A stretch of 64,000 nucleotides of DNA. Origin: Favolaschia claudopus (taxonomy: Eukaryota > Basidiomycota > Agaricomycetes > Agaricales > Mycenaceae). This document shows positions 1-11,232 of the stretch, one piece after another. The notes under the pieces were generated by a model. The model saw only the letters and a program-made list of their open reading frames with translations. It was not told the DNA's origin and did not search any database. A program made the position numbers and the translations under genes. The DNA lies in NCBI GenBank assembly GCA_037176885.1, contig JAWWNJ010000046.1:1-64000 (forward strand), given 5' to 3'. Position 1 is the first letter of the stretch; every line of letters starts with the position of its first letter.

Positions 1-157
1 CTAACCCTAACCCTAACCCTAACCCTAACCCTAACCCTAACCCTAACCCTAACCCTAACCCTAACCCTAACCCTAACCCTAACCCTAACCCTAACCCTAA
101 CCCTAACCCTAACCCTAACCCTAACCCTAACCCTAACCCTAACCCTAACCCTAACCC
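1..157. repeat. Telomere, (CCCTAA)n
   Basis: About 26 uninterrupted copies of CCCTAA, the C-strand of the TTAGGG telomere, run from the first base to about position 157. The array has no variant repeats and ends abruptly against single-copy-looking sequence beginning TTGTTGTTGCAAGGG, which is itself part of a subtelomeric repeat unit. This fixes the window as a true chromosome end with the centromere to the right. Confidence 0.99.
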
Positions 158-736
158 TTGTTGTTGCAAGGGATGATACTCACTAGGCAGACCGGGTTGA
201 TTGCGTGCTACCGTACTTCTTGATGTATTGTTGACCATTGCCTTGTACACATGAGTACGTGCTTCTGTTGACTCGGTCACCCGCAATTTCCTTTACGTTC
301 TAGCGGGCAGCTGTGAGCGGCTAGTTCGCCAATGTCTTGCTGGATTGCGTCATCTAACCCGTGCATTGCCTTGCTGGATTGCTTGGTCCGCGGTTTCCTT
401 TCCGAAGCTGCCGAAAAATTTTGGATTTTGGTGGATTCCATCGGGGGAGTGGGACCACTAACCTTAACGTCCGTGCTGGGTAGTTGTTCCAAACCTTAAC
501 ATCCGTGCTTTGGTATTGCCTTGTCTATTCTGTATGGCTTCGAACGCAGTGTTTGACCGAGTCGTAAATGTCAGGTGACCTGCGGCTCGATCGCTGATGA
601 TGTCATCTTATAGTCGTTGTCAATCGCTTCAATTCGAGCCTATACCCAAGGCAATCGGTGCGCAATTGACTGTGCTAGCTAGCTTCCGGTCCAAGCCTTA
701 CGATTTCTATTCAAGTCAATATAGCACGTGAACGAG

Positions 737-1179
737 ACCTGTTCGGGTGTTTGCGGTGACACTAGGCTGATTCCCATGCTATTTGGCACCCTTTTGGTCT
801 CCACCATTTTTTCCCGATGGCTCGAGTCAGCTGTTCAATCGCATTTCTTATAAGCCTTGGCTCTGGCTTATAATTTTTTTTGGCAGTGAGTCGCAATTCT
901 TATAAGGTCTTGCTGGTGACTATAAGGAGTGTGTTTGTGTGTTTGTTCCTTTTAGTCAGTGGTGAGGGCTTATAAGTTTTCTGTACAAGGCAGGCCATTG
1001 CTGGTACTTGTTTCGTTTGCCCAGAATTCCACTGTTTGCCCAGAATTCCTCGAATTTGGGGTGTTTTGAAATGATCTGCCCAGAATTCCTTCCCACGCTG
1101 TGCCGTTTGCCCATAATTCCGCTGTTTCGAGGCCCTTTGGCACGGAATTTTGCGCAAAATTCCCCGTTACCGTAGCTAG
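737..1179 (+). mobile_element. Terminal module M1, Helitron-like 3' end
   Basis: The module begins at ACCTGTTCGGG, has a stretch rich in TTATAA motifs, then words of the form GCCCAGAATTCC / GCCCATAATTCC. It ends with the perfect 20-bp palindrome GGAATTTTGCGCAAAATTCC (1144-1163), a 12-nt spacer and CTAG (1176-1179). M3 is the same sequence 2728 bp further in. Confidence 0.6.
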
Positions 1180-1830
1180 GTCTCTTCCCTCACTCTGATG
1201 ACCTTGGTTTCCTTTTACGTTCTAGCGGGCAGCTATGAGCGGCTAGTTCGCCAATGTCTTGCTGCATTCCGTTGTTAACCCGTGCACTGCTTTGCTGCAT
1301 TGCGTGCTCTTCGATTTCCTTTCCGAAGCTGCCGAAAAAATTTAGGATAACAGTGGATTCCATCGGGGAGTGAGGTCGCCAACCCTAACATCTGTGCCGT
1401 TGAGTTGTCGCCAACCTTAACGTCTCTGCTCTGGTGTTGCCTTGCTGGATTCCATATAGCTTCGATCGGCATGTTCGGTGCTTGTATTGTTTACGCAGTG
1501 TCTGTACTGTCTGAAGTCAATATGCCTAAACCTTGCCAGGACACCAGAGACTTGTAATGCGTGGTGCTGAAGGCCTGTAAGTGGGACGTATTCAGTTGAT
1601 GCAGTGCCCTTGTGTCTGCACGCAAATGACCGTATATATTCAACGCGTCCCCATACCTGAGTACCTCCGTGATGTTCGATTCACCCGATGATAGTACACC
1701 CTTCTAGCCCCATTCAAACGCTTCAATTCGAGCCTACAACCAAGGCAATCGGTGCACAATTGACTCCGCTATCAGAGTTCCGGTTTTCGCCGTACGGTTT
1801 CCGTTCCAGGCCGTATAGCAAGTCGACGAG

Positions 1831-2311
1831 ACCTGTCAGGCCTTTTGCGGTGACACTACCATGGTTTGTAAGCCAGTTGGGACATATTTGGTTGCAGCAA
1901 TATTTTTCTGCACCGTCATTATAGTGCTAGAGCGTTGACTATAATAATGATTTTTAATTGGCATTTATTATAAGGCCTCGTGTGCCATTATAATAATTCG
2001 TTTGGGTGTTTGGGCTGGCTGGGAGGGTTTCCTTTGAGTTGCATTTATTATAAGGCTTGGCTTTGGGCTATAAGAGTTGAGTTCTTTCCGTTTCTTTTAG
2101 TCGGTCGCTGGTGCTTATATTTTTTTCCACACAGGAAGTTCCAGGGACTTGTGTCAATCGCCCAGAATTCCACAGTCTGCCGGCATTTGGGGGGTGTTTG
2201 AAATGATTCGCCCAGAATTCCCTCCCACGCTGTCTATTTCGCCCAGAATTCCACTGTTTTCGGGCCCTGTTGGCAGGAATTCTGCGCAGAATTCCCTGGT
2301 AAGATAGCTAG
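1831..2311 (+). mobile_element. Terminal module M2, Helitron-like 3' end
   Basis: It begins ACCTGTCAGG and carries a TTATAA-rich section distinct from M1. Three copies of CGCCCAGAATTCC follow, then the perfect palindrome GGAATTCTGCGCAGAATTCC (2276-2295), 12 nt ending GTAAGATAG, and CTAG (2308-2311). The palindrome arm GCAGAATTCC echoes the word. Confidence 0.6.
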
Positions 2312-3464
2312 TCTTTGTGGATATCCCTCTGGATTCTAGCAGTCTGAAGTCGACGTCCCTGACCCTTGCCAGGATATGAGGGCATTGTAATGCTTGGCTT
2401 TGAGTGCAAGTCATTGAGAATGCCTAGATGCATTCAATCCATACGACTGACTTGCGTTCAGAGGCAATATTCAAGTCGGTACCCTATTTGAGTGCCTCAA
2501 TGCCCTCGGATTTTCCCGCCAAGCATATAGCCTTATAATCCCGGTCAAAGGCTTCGTTTTGAGCCTATACCCAAGGCAATGAGTGCCTAATTGAGTCCGG
2601 TACGTTGCGTTTGACTTGGGTACGATTTCCGATCAGCAGGGTCTGTTCGCTATTGGAGACTCAAACACAGCCTTTGAAGGCCAGTAGTTGTGCCTGCTAT
2701 GAGACATCTCTGTTCCTTGTAGCTGCTCAGATGGATGTCTCTGCGGTGACACAAGTTGGCTTGGTGCGGGGTCGTTTTGTAGAAATCAAAACTGCAAGGC
2801 GAGCAGTCGCTGCTCTGACTCAGAGTGGCTCGGTGGGTAGAGCACTCCGAATGTGTTCAACAGGGTCAGACTGTGTTGATCGCCTTGTTGTTGCAAGGGA
2901 TGATACTCACTAGACAGACCGGGTTGATTGCCTGCTATCGTACTTCTTGATGTGTTGCTGTCCATTGCCTTGTCCACTTGAGTATGTCGCTCTGTTCATT
3001 CCGGTCACCCGCGATTTCCTTTACGTTCTAGCGGGCAGCTGTGAGCGGCTAGTTCGCCAACGTCTTGCTGGTTTCCGTTGCTAACCGGTGCATTGCCTTG
3101 CTGGATTGCTTGATCCTCGCTTTCCTTTCCGAAGCTGCCGAAAAAATTTTATATTCTGGTGAATTCCGTCGGGGGAGTGGGACTACTAACCTTAACGTCC
3201 GTCTTGTGGTGTTGTCCCAAACCTTAACGTCTGTGCTTTGGTATTGCCTTGTGCATTCTGTATGGCTTCGGACACAGTGTTTGACCAAGTCGTAAATGTC
3301 AGGTGACCTGCGACTCAATCGCTGATGACATGATCTTATAGTCCTCGTCAAACGCTTCCATTCAGGCCTACAACCAAGGGAATCGGTGCTCAATTGACGG
3401 TGCTATTGAGGTTTCGGTCCAAGCCGTACGATTTCCCTCCAAGTCAATATAGCAAGTCAACGAG

Positions 3465-3907
3465 ACCAGTTCGGGTGTTTGCGGTGACACTAGGCTGATT
3501 CCCATGCTATTTGGCACCCTTTTGGTCTCCACCATTTTTTCCCGATGGCTCGAGTCAGCTGTTCAATCGCATTTCTTATAAGCCTTGGCTCTGGCTTATA
3601 ATTTTTTTTGGCAGTGAGTCGCAATTCTTATAAGGTCTTGCTGGTGACTATAAGGAGTGTGTTTGTGTGTTTGTTCCTTTTAGTCAATGGTGAGGGCTTA
3701 TAAGTTTTCTGTGCAAGGCAGGCCATTGCTGGTACTTGTTTCGTTTGCCCAGAATTCCAGCGTTTGCCCAGAATTCCTCGAATTTGGGGTGTTTTGAAAT
3801 GATCTGCCCATAATTCCTTCCCACGCTGTGCCGTTTGCCCATAATTCCGCTGTTTCGAGGCCCTTTGGCACGGAATTTTGCGCAAAATTCCCCGTTACCG
3901 TAGCTAG
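3465..3907 (+). mobile_element. Terminal module M3, Helitron-like 3' end
   Basis: This is a near-identical copy of M1, shifted by 2728 bp. It keeps the palindrome GGAATTTTGCGCAAAATTCC, the CCGTTACCGTAG spacer and CTAG at 3904-3907. Word copies differ from M1 by scattered substitutions. Confidence 0.6.
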
Positions 3908-4791
3908 GCTTTGCTCCATTACAAGGCATTGACTCTGGCTGTTGGTAGATGGGCTCAACCGTGTTCATCTGGCTGGTTCAACGCAGTGTTGTATTGTATT
4001 GACTCAATGGAACACCATAAGGCTCTGGTTGTATTCGGCACCATTCTGGCCTTATAATGGTTGCTTAGCCTGTGAATCTATGCTTCTGTTCATTGTGATG
4101 ACCGTAGTCTTTGTGGTACCTGGCCTTATAGTTGTCAGTCTGAAGCTGAATACGTCTCTTCCCTCACTCCGATGACCTTGGTTTCCTTTACGATAGCGGG
4201 GAGCTATGAGCGGCTAGTTCGCCAATGTCTTGCTGCATTCCGTTGTTAACCCGTACACTGCCTTGCTGGATTGTGTGCTCTTTGATTTCCTTTCCGAAGC
4301 TGCCGAAAAAATTTAGGATTTTGGTGAATTCCGTCGGGGGAGTGGGGTCGCTAACCTTAACGTCCGTGCTGTTGGGTTGTCGCCAACCTTAACGTCTCTG
4401 CCCTGGTGTTGCCTTGCTGGATTCCGTATAGCTTCGATAGGCGTGTTTGGGTCTACGCAGTGTCTATACCTGTTGAAGTCGATATCCCTAAACCTTGGCA
4501 GGACACCAGGGACCTGTAATGCGTCGTCTTGAAGGCCTATCAGTGAGACGTATTCAATTGATCCAGTGCACGTGTGTCTGCACGCAAATGACCGTATATA
4601 TTCAACGCGTCCCCGTACTTGAGTACCTCTGTGACGTTCGATTCACCCGATGACAGTCCACCCTTCTAGCCCCATTCAAACGCTTCAATTCGAGCCTACA
4701 ACCAAGGCAATCGGTGGAGAATTGACTGTGCTACCAGAGTTTCGGTTCTTGCCTACGATTTCCGTTCGAGCCCATATAGCCCGTCAAGGAG

Positions 4792-5346
4792 AGCTGTCAG
4801 GGCATTTGCGGTGACACTACCATGGTTTGTGGACCATTTGGGACATATTTGGTTCCAACAATCTTTTTCTGCACTGTCATTATAGTCTCCAACCGGTGAC
4901 TATAATGATGATTTTGGTTGGCATTTATTATAAGGGCTCGTGTGCCGTTATAAGAATTCTTTTGAGCAATTGGGTTGGCTGAGAGGGTTTCCTTTGAGTT
5001 GCATTTATTATAAGGCCTTGCTTTGGGCTATAAGAGTTGGGTTTGTTTCGTTCGTTTCTTATAGTCGGTGGCCAGTTGTTATAAGTATTGTGCGTTTGTT
5101 TCTGCTCCGAAAATTCTGGGAAAATTCGTGTCGCCCCGGATTCCAGTTGTCGCTCCGAATTCCCCTCTACATGGTCCCAAAATCATAAGTGACGCCCCGG
5201 ATTCCATGAATTCCTTGGATTTTGGAGGCGTTTCTATATGCGACGCCCCGGATTCCCTCCCACGCTGTCGTTGTCGCCCCGAATTCCACTCATTTGGGAC
5301 CCTTTGGCAAGGAATTCGGCGCCGAATTCCAGGGTAAGATAGCTAG
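4792..5346 (+). mobile_element. Terminal module M4, Helitron-like 3' end
   Basis: The upstream TTATAA section resembles M2. The word here is CGCCCCGGATTCC / CGCCCCGAATTCC. The terminal palindrome is GGAATTCGGCGCCGAATTCC, perfect over 20 bp and matching the new word. The spacer is 12 nt and CTAG is at 5343-5346. M5 starts on the next base. Confidence 0.6.
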
Positions 5347-5793
5347 ACCTGTTCGGGCATTTGCGGTGACACTAGGCTGATTCCCAGGCTATTTGGCACC
5401 CTTTTGGTTTCCACCATTTTTTCCCGATGGCTTGGGTCGGCTGTTCAATCACATTTCTTATAAGCCTTGGCTCTGGCTTATAATTTTTGTGGGCAGTGAG
5501 TCGCAATTCTTATAAGGCCTGGCTGGTGACTATAATTTTTTCCACATCCATTATAAGGGCTTGGGGTCGTCTATAAGTTTCTGTTCACATTTTCGAGTTG
5601 GCTCTCGGATTTTTGGTGGATTCCGGCAGGTGGCGTGCATTCCAGTAGGTGGTGCGGATTGCGCCAAGTCTGAGGGCATTTTCACAAAGGTGGCATGGAT
5701 TCCCTCCCACGCTGCCAAAGGTGGTGTGGATTCCGCTGGTTTTGGGGCCTATTTCACGGAATTCAGGCCTGCATTCCCGGGTAAGATAGCTAG
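5347..5793 (+). mobile_element. Terminal module M5, Helitron-like 3' end
   Basis: It begins ACCTGTTCGGG directly after the CTAG of M4. The word is GGTGGCATGGATTCC / GGTGGCGTGCATTCC. The terminal near-palindrome GGAATTCAGGCCTGCATTCC has one mismatched pair, followed by 12 nt and CTAG at 5790-5793. It is duplicated as M11. Confidence 0.6.
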
Positions 5794-6013
5794 ATTTTTG
5801 TAGGGTGTTCCTTTTCATTTTCGTGCCGTTGAAGGGCTGAGAGACGATACTCTGGGTGGCGGCTTAGATTCCGGTGATTTGAGGGAGCTTTTCCCAATCG
5901 AAATTGATGCGGACTAGATTCCTTCCCACGCTCCTAGAGGCGGCTTAGAATGCGGTCGTTTGAGGGCTCTGGCTCACGGAATGCATGCCTGCATTCTCGG
6001 GTAAGATAGCTAG
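5794..6013 (+). mobile_element. Terminal module M6, 3' end only
   Basis: This is a short module directly behind M5 with no 5' section of its own. Its word is GGCGGCTTAGATTCC and its imperfect palindrome is GGAATGCATGCCTGCATTCT. After the 12-nt spacer, CTAG is at 6010-6013. It is duplicated as M12. Confidence 0.55.
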
Positions 6014-6344
6014 TGTCTATACCATTTGAAGCCGATATCCCTAAACCTTGCCAGGACACTAGAGACTCGTAATGCCTGGTCTTGAAGGCCTATCAGTGAG
6101 ACATATTCAATCGATGCAGTGCACTTGTCTCTGCATGCAAATGGCCGTATATATTCAACACGTCCCAGTACTTTAGTACCTCGACCCGGTTCGGTTGAGC
6201 CAATGACAGTCCACCCTTCTAGCCCTACTCAAACGCTTCAATTCGAGCCTACAACCAAGGCAATCGGTAGAGAATTGACTCCGCTATCAGAGTTTCGGTT
6301 TTTGCCTACGGTTTCCGTTCGAGGCCATATAGCACGTCAACGAG

Positions 6345-6807
6345 ACCTATTCGGGCATTTGCGGTGACACTAGGGTGATTCGTAAGCTATTTGGCACCCT
6401 TTTGGTTTCCACCATCTTTTCCCGATGCCTTGAGTCAGCTGTTCAATCGCATTTGTTATAAGCCTTGGCTTTGGCTTATAATTTTTTTGGGCAGTAAGTC
6501 GCAATTCTTATAAGGCCTTGCTTTGGGCTATAAGAGTCGGTTTCTTTTGTCGTTCCTTTTAGTCAGTGGTGAGTGCTTATAATTATTTTGCGATTCCTTA
6601 TGAGTGAGGGCAGATTCGACTGCGCTGTGGATTCCGGTGTGAGCTATGGATTCCGGCAATCTGAGGTCCAATTTCGCCTTTGCACACTGATGAGCTGTGG
6701 ATTCCTCCCACGACGCTATGGATTCCTCCCACGGAGCCGTGGATTCCGGTGGTTTGGGGCACCTGTTGCACGGAATTGAGCTCTCAATTCTCCGTTACCG
6801 TAGCTAG
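6345..6807 (+). mobile_element. Terminal module M7, Helitron-like 3' end
   Basis: It begins ACCTATTCGGG. Words are GCTGTGGATTCC / GCTATGGATTCC / GCCGTGGATTCC. The imperfect palindrome is GGAATTGAGCTCTCAATTCT, followed by the CCGTTACCGTAG spacer and CTAG at 6804-6807. Near-identical copies are M10 and M13. Confidence 0.6.
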
Positions 6808-6985
6808 GAGTTTCTTTGTTCTGTCGTTCCTTTTAGTCGGTGGTGAGTGCTTATCAGGGAAAATCTAACTGTGCCATGGATTCCAGCAGTTTGGGTGGGC
6901 AAATCTCAACTGCGCTATGGATTCCCATGGATTTTGGGACCTTTATCACGGAATCCAGCCCCGGATTCCCGGGTAAGATAGCTAG
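6808..6985 (+). mobile_element. Terminal module M8, 3' end only
   Basis: It follows M7 directly and repeats the M7 internal segment TTCCTTTTAGTCGGTGGTG. The word is GCGCCATGGATTCC / GCGCTATGGATTCC. The imperfect palindrome is GGAATCCAGCCCCGGATTCC, then 12 nt and CTAG at 6982-6985. It is duplicated as M14. Confidence 0.55.
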
Positions 6986-7071
6986 GCAATTGGTGCTCAA
7001 TTGACTGTGCTGTTGCAGTTTCGCCTTTTGCCTTACGATTTCGGTTCAAGTCAATATACCACGTCAACGAG

Positions 7072-7514
7072 ACCTGTTCGGGCATTTGCGGTGATACTAG
7101 GCTGATTCCCAGGCTATTTGACACCCTTTGGGTTTCCACCAATTTTTCCCGGTGCCTTGAGTCGGCTGTTCAATCACATTTCTTATAAGCCTTGGCTCTG
7201 GCTTATAATTTTTTTTGACAGTGAGTCGCAATTCTTATAAGGTCTTGCTGGTGACTATAAGGAATGTGTTTGTGTGTTTGGTCCTTTTAGTCAGTGGTGA
7301 GGGCTTATAAGTTTTTTGTACAAGGCAGGCCATTGCTGGCACTTGTTTCGTTTGCCCAGAATTCCAGCGTTTGCTCAGAATTCCTCGAATTTGGGGTGTT
7401 TTGAAATGATCTGCCCATAATTCCTTCCCACGCTGTGCCGTTTGCCCATAATTCCGCTGTTTCGAGGCCCTTTGGTACGGAATTTTGCGCAAAATTCCCC
7501 GTTACCGTAGCTAG
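7072..7514 (+). mobile_element. Terminal module M9, Helitron-like 3' end
   Basis: This is an M1-type module: GCCCAGAATTCC / GCCCATAATTCC words, palindrome GGAATTTTGCGCAAAATTCC, CCGTTACCGTAG spacer and CTAG at 7511-7514. It is duplicated as M15. Confidence 0.6.
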
Positions 7515-8254
7515 GGTTGCTTGGACATTGAATACGTCCTTCTGTTCACTGTGATGACACTTTAAGCCTTGTATTGAGTCTATGTGCTATCTGGCCTTAT
7601 AATGGTTGGTCCCTGCTTGAATACGTCTCTTCCCTCACTCCGATGACCTTGGTTTCCTTTACGTTCTAGCGGGCAGCTGTGAGCGGCTAGTTCGCCAATG
7701 CCTTGCTGCATTCCGTTGTTAACCCGTACACTGCCTTGCTGGATTGTGTGCTCTTCGATTTCCTTTCCGAAGCTGCCGAAAAAATTTTGGATTTTGGTGG
7801 ATTCCGTCGGGGGAGTGGGGTCGCTAACCTTAACGTCCGTGCTGTTGGGTTATCACCAACCTTAACGTCTCTGCTCTGGTGTTGCCTTGCTGGCTCCCGT
7901 ATTGGTGTTCGGTGCTTGCATTGTTGATATAGTATCTGTACTGTCTGAAGTCGACGTCCCTAAACCTTGCCAGAATACTAGAGACCTGTAATCCGTGGTT
8001 TCGAAGGCCTGTGAGTGAGACGTATTGAGTGTACTCGTCTCTTCAACCAAATGACCAAATATCTTCAACACGTCCCAATACCTGAGTACCTTGACTTGGT
8101 TCAATGCGATCGCTGGCAGTGTAGCCTTATAGCAGCATTCAAACGCTTCAATTCGAGCCTACAACCAAGGCAATCGGTAGAGAATTGACTCCGCTATCAG
8201 AGTTTCGGTTTTTGCCTACGGTTTCCGTTCGAGGCCATATAGCACGTCAACGAG

Positions 8255-8717
8255 ACCTATTCGGGCATTTGCAGTGACACTAGGGTGATTCGTAAGCTAT
8301 TTGGCACCCTTTTGGTTTCCACCATCTTTTCCCGATGCCTTGAGTCAGCTGTTCAATCGCATTTCTTATAAGCCTTGGCTTTGGCTTATAATTTTTTTGG
8401 GCAGTAAGTCGCAATTCTTATAAGGCCTTGCTTTGGGCTATAAGAGTCGGTTTCTTTTGTCGTTCCTTTTAGTCAGTGGTGAGTGCTTATAATTATTTTG
8501 CGATTCCTTATGAGTGAGGGCAGATTCGACTGCGCTGTGGATTCCGGTGTGAGCTATGGATTCCGGCAATCTGAGGTCCAATTTCGCCTTTGCACACTGA
8601 TGAGCTGTGGATTCCTCCCACGACGCTATGGATTCCTCCCACGGAGCCGTGGATTCCGGTGGTTTGGGGCACCTGTTGCACGGAATTGAGCTCTCAATTC
8701 TCCATTACCGTAGCTAG
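8255..8717 (+). mobile_element. Terminal module M10, Helitron-like 3' end
   Basis: This is an M7-type module at an offset of 1910 bp from M7, with the same words and palindrome. The spacer differs by one base (CCATTACCGTAG). CTAG is at 8714-8717. Confidence 0.6.
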
Positions 8718-9507
8718 TGATTATTGGAGTGGGTGCCAGATGCGGTGTTGGTAGTCGGTGTTCTCCGAGTCTGATGGGTAGAATGTGTTCACTTGACTCG
8801 TGTTCAATGATATATTGCCCCCTATAATGCTATGTATACTGACACAAGTCCGCCTGATGATGAGTCGATGAACGGGGTCGTGTTGTATGACTCGGACTCC
8901 TGCTAGTCTGGGTCTGAGCGGACTGGTGGGTAGAGCACTCCGAATGTGTTCGACAGGGTCAGACTGTGTTGATTGCTTGCTATTCTACTTCTTGATGTCT
9001 TGTTGACGATTGCCTTGTACACTTGAGTACGTCCTCCTGTTGACCCGGTGCCCCGCAATTTCCTTTACGAAGGCGGGGAGGTTTGAGTGGCTAGTTCGCC
9101 AATGTCTTGCTGGATTCCGTTGCTAACCCGTGCATTGCCCTGCTGGATTGCTTGGTCCGCGGTTTCCTTTCCGAAGCTGCCGAAAAAAATTTTATATTCT
9201 GGTGAATTCCGTCGGGGAAGTGGGACCACTAACCTTAACGTCCGTGTTGTGGTGTGGTCGCAAACCTTAACGTCCGTGCTTGGGGGTTGCCTTGTGCATT
9301 CCGTATGGCTTGGATCGCAGTGTTTGGCCAAGTCGGGAATGTCAGGTGACCTGCGACTCGATCGCTGATGACAATATCTTATAGCCCTGCTCAAACGCTT
9401 CAATTCGAGCCTATGCCCAAGCCAATCGGTGCTCAATTGATCGCCGTAGTCAGGATTCGGTCCAAGCTGTACGGTTTCCATCCAAGTCAATATAGCACGT
9501 CAACGAG

Positions 9508-9954
9508 ACCTGTTCGGGCATTTGCGGTGACACTAGGCTGATTCCCAGGCTATTTGGCACCCTTTTGGTTTCCACCATTTTTTCCCGATGGCTTGGGTCG
9601 GCTGTTCAATCACATTTCTTATAAGCCTTGGCTCTGGCTTATAATTTTTGTGGGCAGTGAGTCGCAATTCTTATAAGGCCTGGCTGGTGACTATAATTTT
9701 TTCCACATCCATTATAAGGGCTTGGGGTCGTCTATAAGTTTCTGTTCACATTTTCGAGTTGGCTCTCGGATTTTTGGTGGATTCCGGCAGGTGGCGTGCA
9801 TTCCAGTAGGTGGTGCGGATTGCGCCAAGTCTGAGGGCATTTTCACAAAGGTGGCATGGATTCCCTCCCACGCTGCCAAAGGTGGTGTGGATTCCGCTGG
9901 TTTTGGGGCCTATTTCACGGAATTCAGGCCTGCATTCCCGGGTAAGATAGCTAG
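9508..9954 (+). mobile_element. Terminal module M11 (copy of M5)
   Basis: A copy of M5 at an offset of 4161 bp, with CTAG at 9951-9954. It lies at the left edge of the second copy of the 2.17-kb duplicated block. Here the sequence left of ACCTG reads CACGTCAACGAG rather than the CTAG of M4, which locates the module's left edge. Confidence 0.6.
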
Positions 9955-10174
9955 ATTTTTGTAGGGTGTTCCTTTTCATTTTCGTGCCGTTGAAGGGCTG
10001 AGAGACGATACTCTGGGTGGCGGCTTAGATTCCGGTGATTTGAGGGAGCTTTTCCCAATCGAAATTGATGCGGACTAGATTCCTTCCCACGCTCCTAGAG
10101 GCGGCTTAGAATGCGGTCGTTTGAGGGCTCTGGCTCACGGAATGCATGCCTGCATTCTCGGGTAAGATAGCTAG
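9955..10174 (+). mobile_element. Terminal module M12 (copy of M6)
   Basis: A copy of M6 at an offset of 4161 bp with the same imperfect palindrome, 12-nt spacer and CTAG. Confidence 0.55.
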
Positions 10175-10505
10175 TGTCTATACCATTTGAAGCCGATATC
10201 CCTAAACCTTGCCAGGACACTAGAGACTCGTAATGCCTGGTCTTGAAGGCCTATCAGTGAGACATATTCAATCGATGCAGTGCACTTGTCTCTGCATGCA
10301 AATGGCCGTATATATTCAACACGTCCCAGTACTTTAGTACCTCGACCCGGTTCGGTTGAGCCAATGACAGTCCACCCTTCTAGCCCTACTCAAACGCTTC
10401 AATTCGAGCCTACAACCAAGGCAATCGGTAGAGAATTGACTCACCTATAAGAGTTTCGGTTTTTGCCTACGATTTCCATCCAAGTCAATATAGCACGTCA
10501 ACGAG

Positions 10506-10968
10506 ACCTATTCGGGCATTTGCGGTGACACTAGGGTGATTCGTAAGCTATTTGGCACCCTTTTGGTTTCCACCATCTTTTCCCGATGCCTTGAGTCAGC
10601 TGTTCAATCGCATTTGTTATAAGCCTTGGCTTTGGCTTATAATTTTTTTGGGCAGTAAGTCGCAATTCTTATAAGGCCTTGCTTTGGGCTATAAGAGTCG
10701 GTTTCTTTTGTCGTTCCTTTTAGTCAGTGGTGAGTGCTTATAATTATTTTGCGATTCCTTATGAGTGAGGGCAGATTCGACTGCGCTGTGGATTCCGGTG
10801 TGAGCTATGGATTCCGGCAATCTGAGGTCCAATTTCGCCTTTGCACACTGATGAGCTGTGGATTCCTCCCACGACGCTATGGATTCCTCCCACGGAGCCG
10901 TGGATTCCGGTGGTTTGGGGCACCTGTTGCACGGAATTGAGCTCTCAATTCTCCGTTACCGTAGCTAG
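10506..10968 (+). mobile_element. Terminal module M13 (copy of M7)
   Basis: A copy of M7 at an offset of 4161 bp. Just upstream (about 10441-10490) the backbone differs from its partner, reading CTCACCTATAAG where the first copy has CTCCGCTATCAG. This is the main visible difference between the two 2.17-kb blocks. Confidence 0.6.
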
Positions 10969-11146
10969 GAGTTTCTTTGTTCTGTCGTTCCTTTTAGTCG
11001 GTGGTGAGTGCTTATCAGGGAAAATCTAACTGCGCCATGGATTCCAGCAGTTTGGGTGGGCAAATCTCAACTGCGCTATGGATTCCCATGGATTTTGGGA
11101 CCTTTATCACGGAATCCAGCCCCGGATTCCCGGGTAAGATAGCTAG
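10969..11146 (+). mobile_element. Terminal module M14 (copy of M8)
   Basis: A copy of M8 at an offset of 4161 bp. One word differs by a single base (GCGCCATGG here, GTGCCATGG in M8). Confidence 0.55.
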
Positions 11147-11232
11147 GCAATTGGTGCTCAATTGACTGTGCTGTTGCAGTTTCGCCTTTTGCCTTACGAT
11201 TTCGGTTCAAGTCAATATACCACGTCAACGAG

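Noticed and set aside
900..1157. 85-codon frame repeated at 3628, 7235 and 11396
   Set aside because: It is conserved only because the module DNA is repeated. It reads antisense through the TTATAA and word arrays and has no protein-like features.
1016..1180. CRISPR-like array of short repeats
   Set aside because: The organism is a fungus, spacing between words is irregular, and the intervening sequence is conserved rather than variable.
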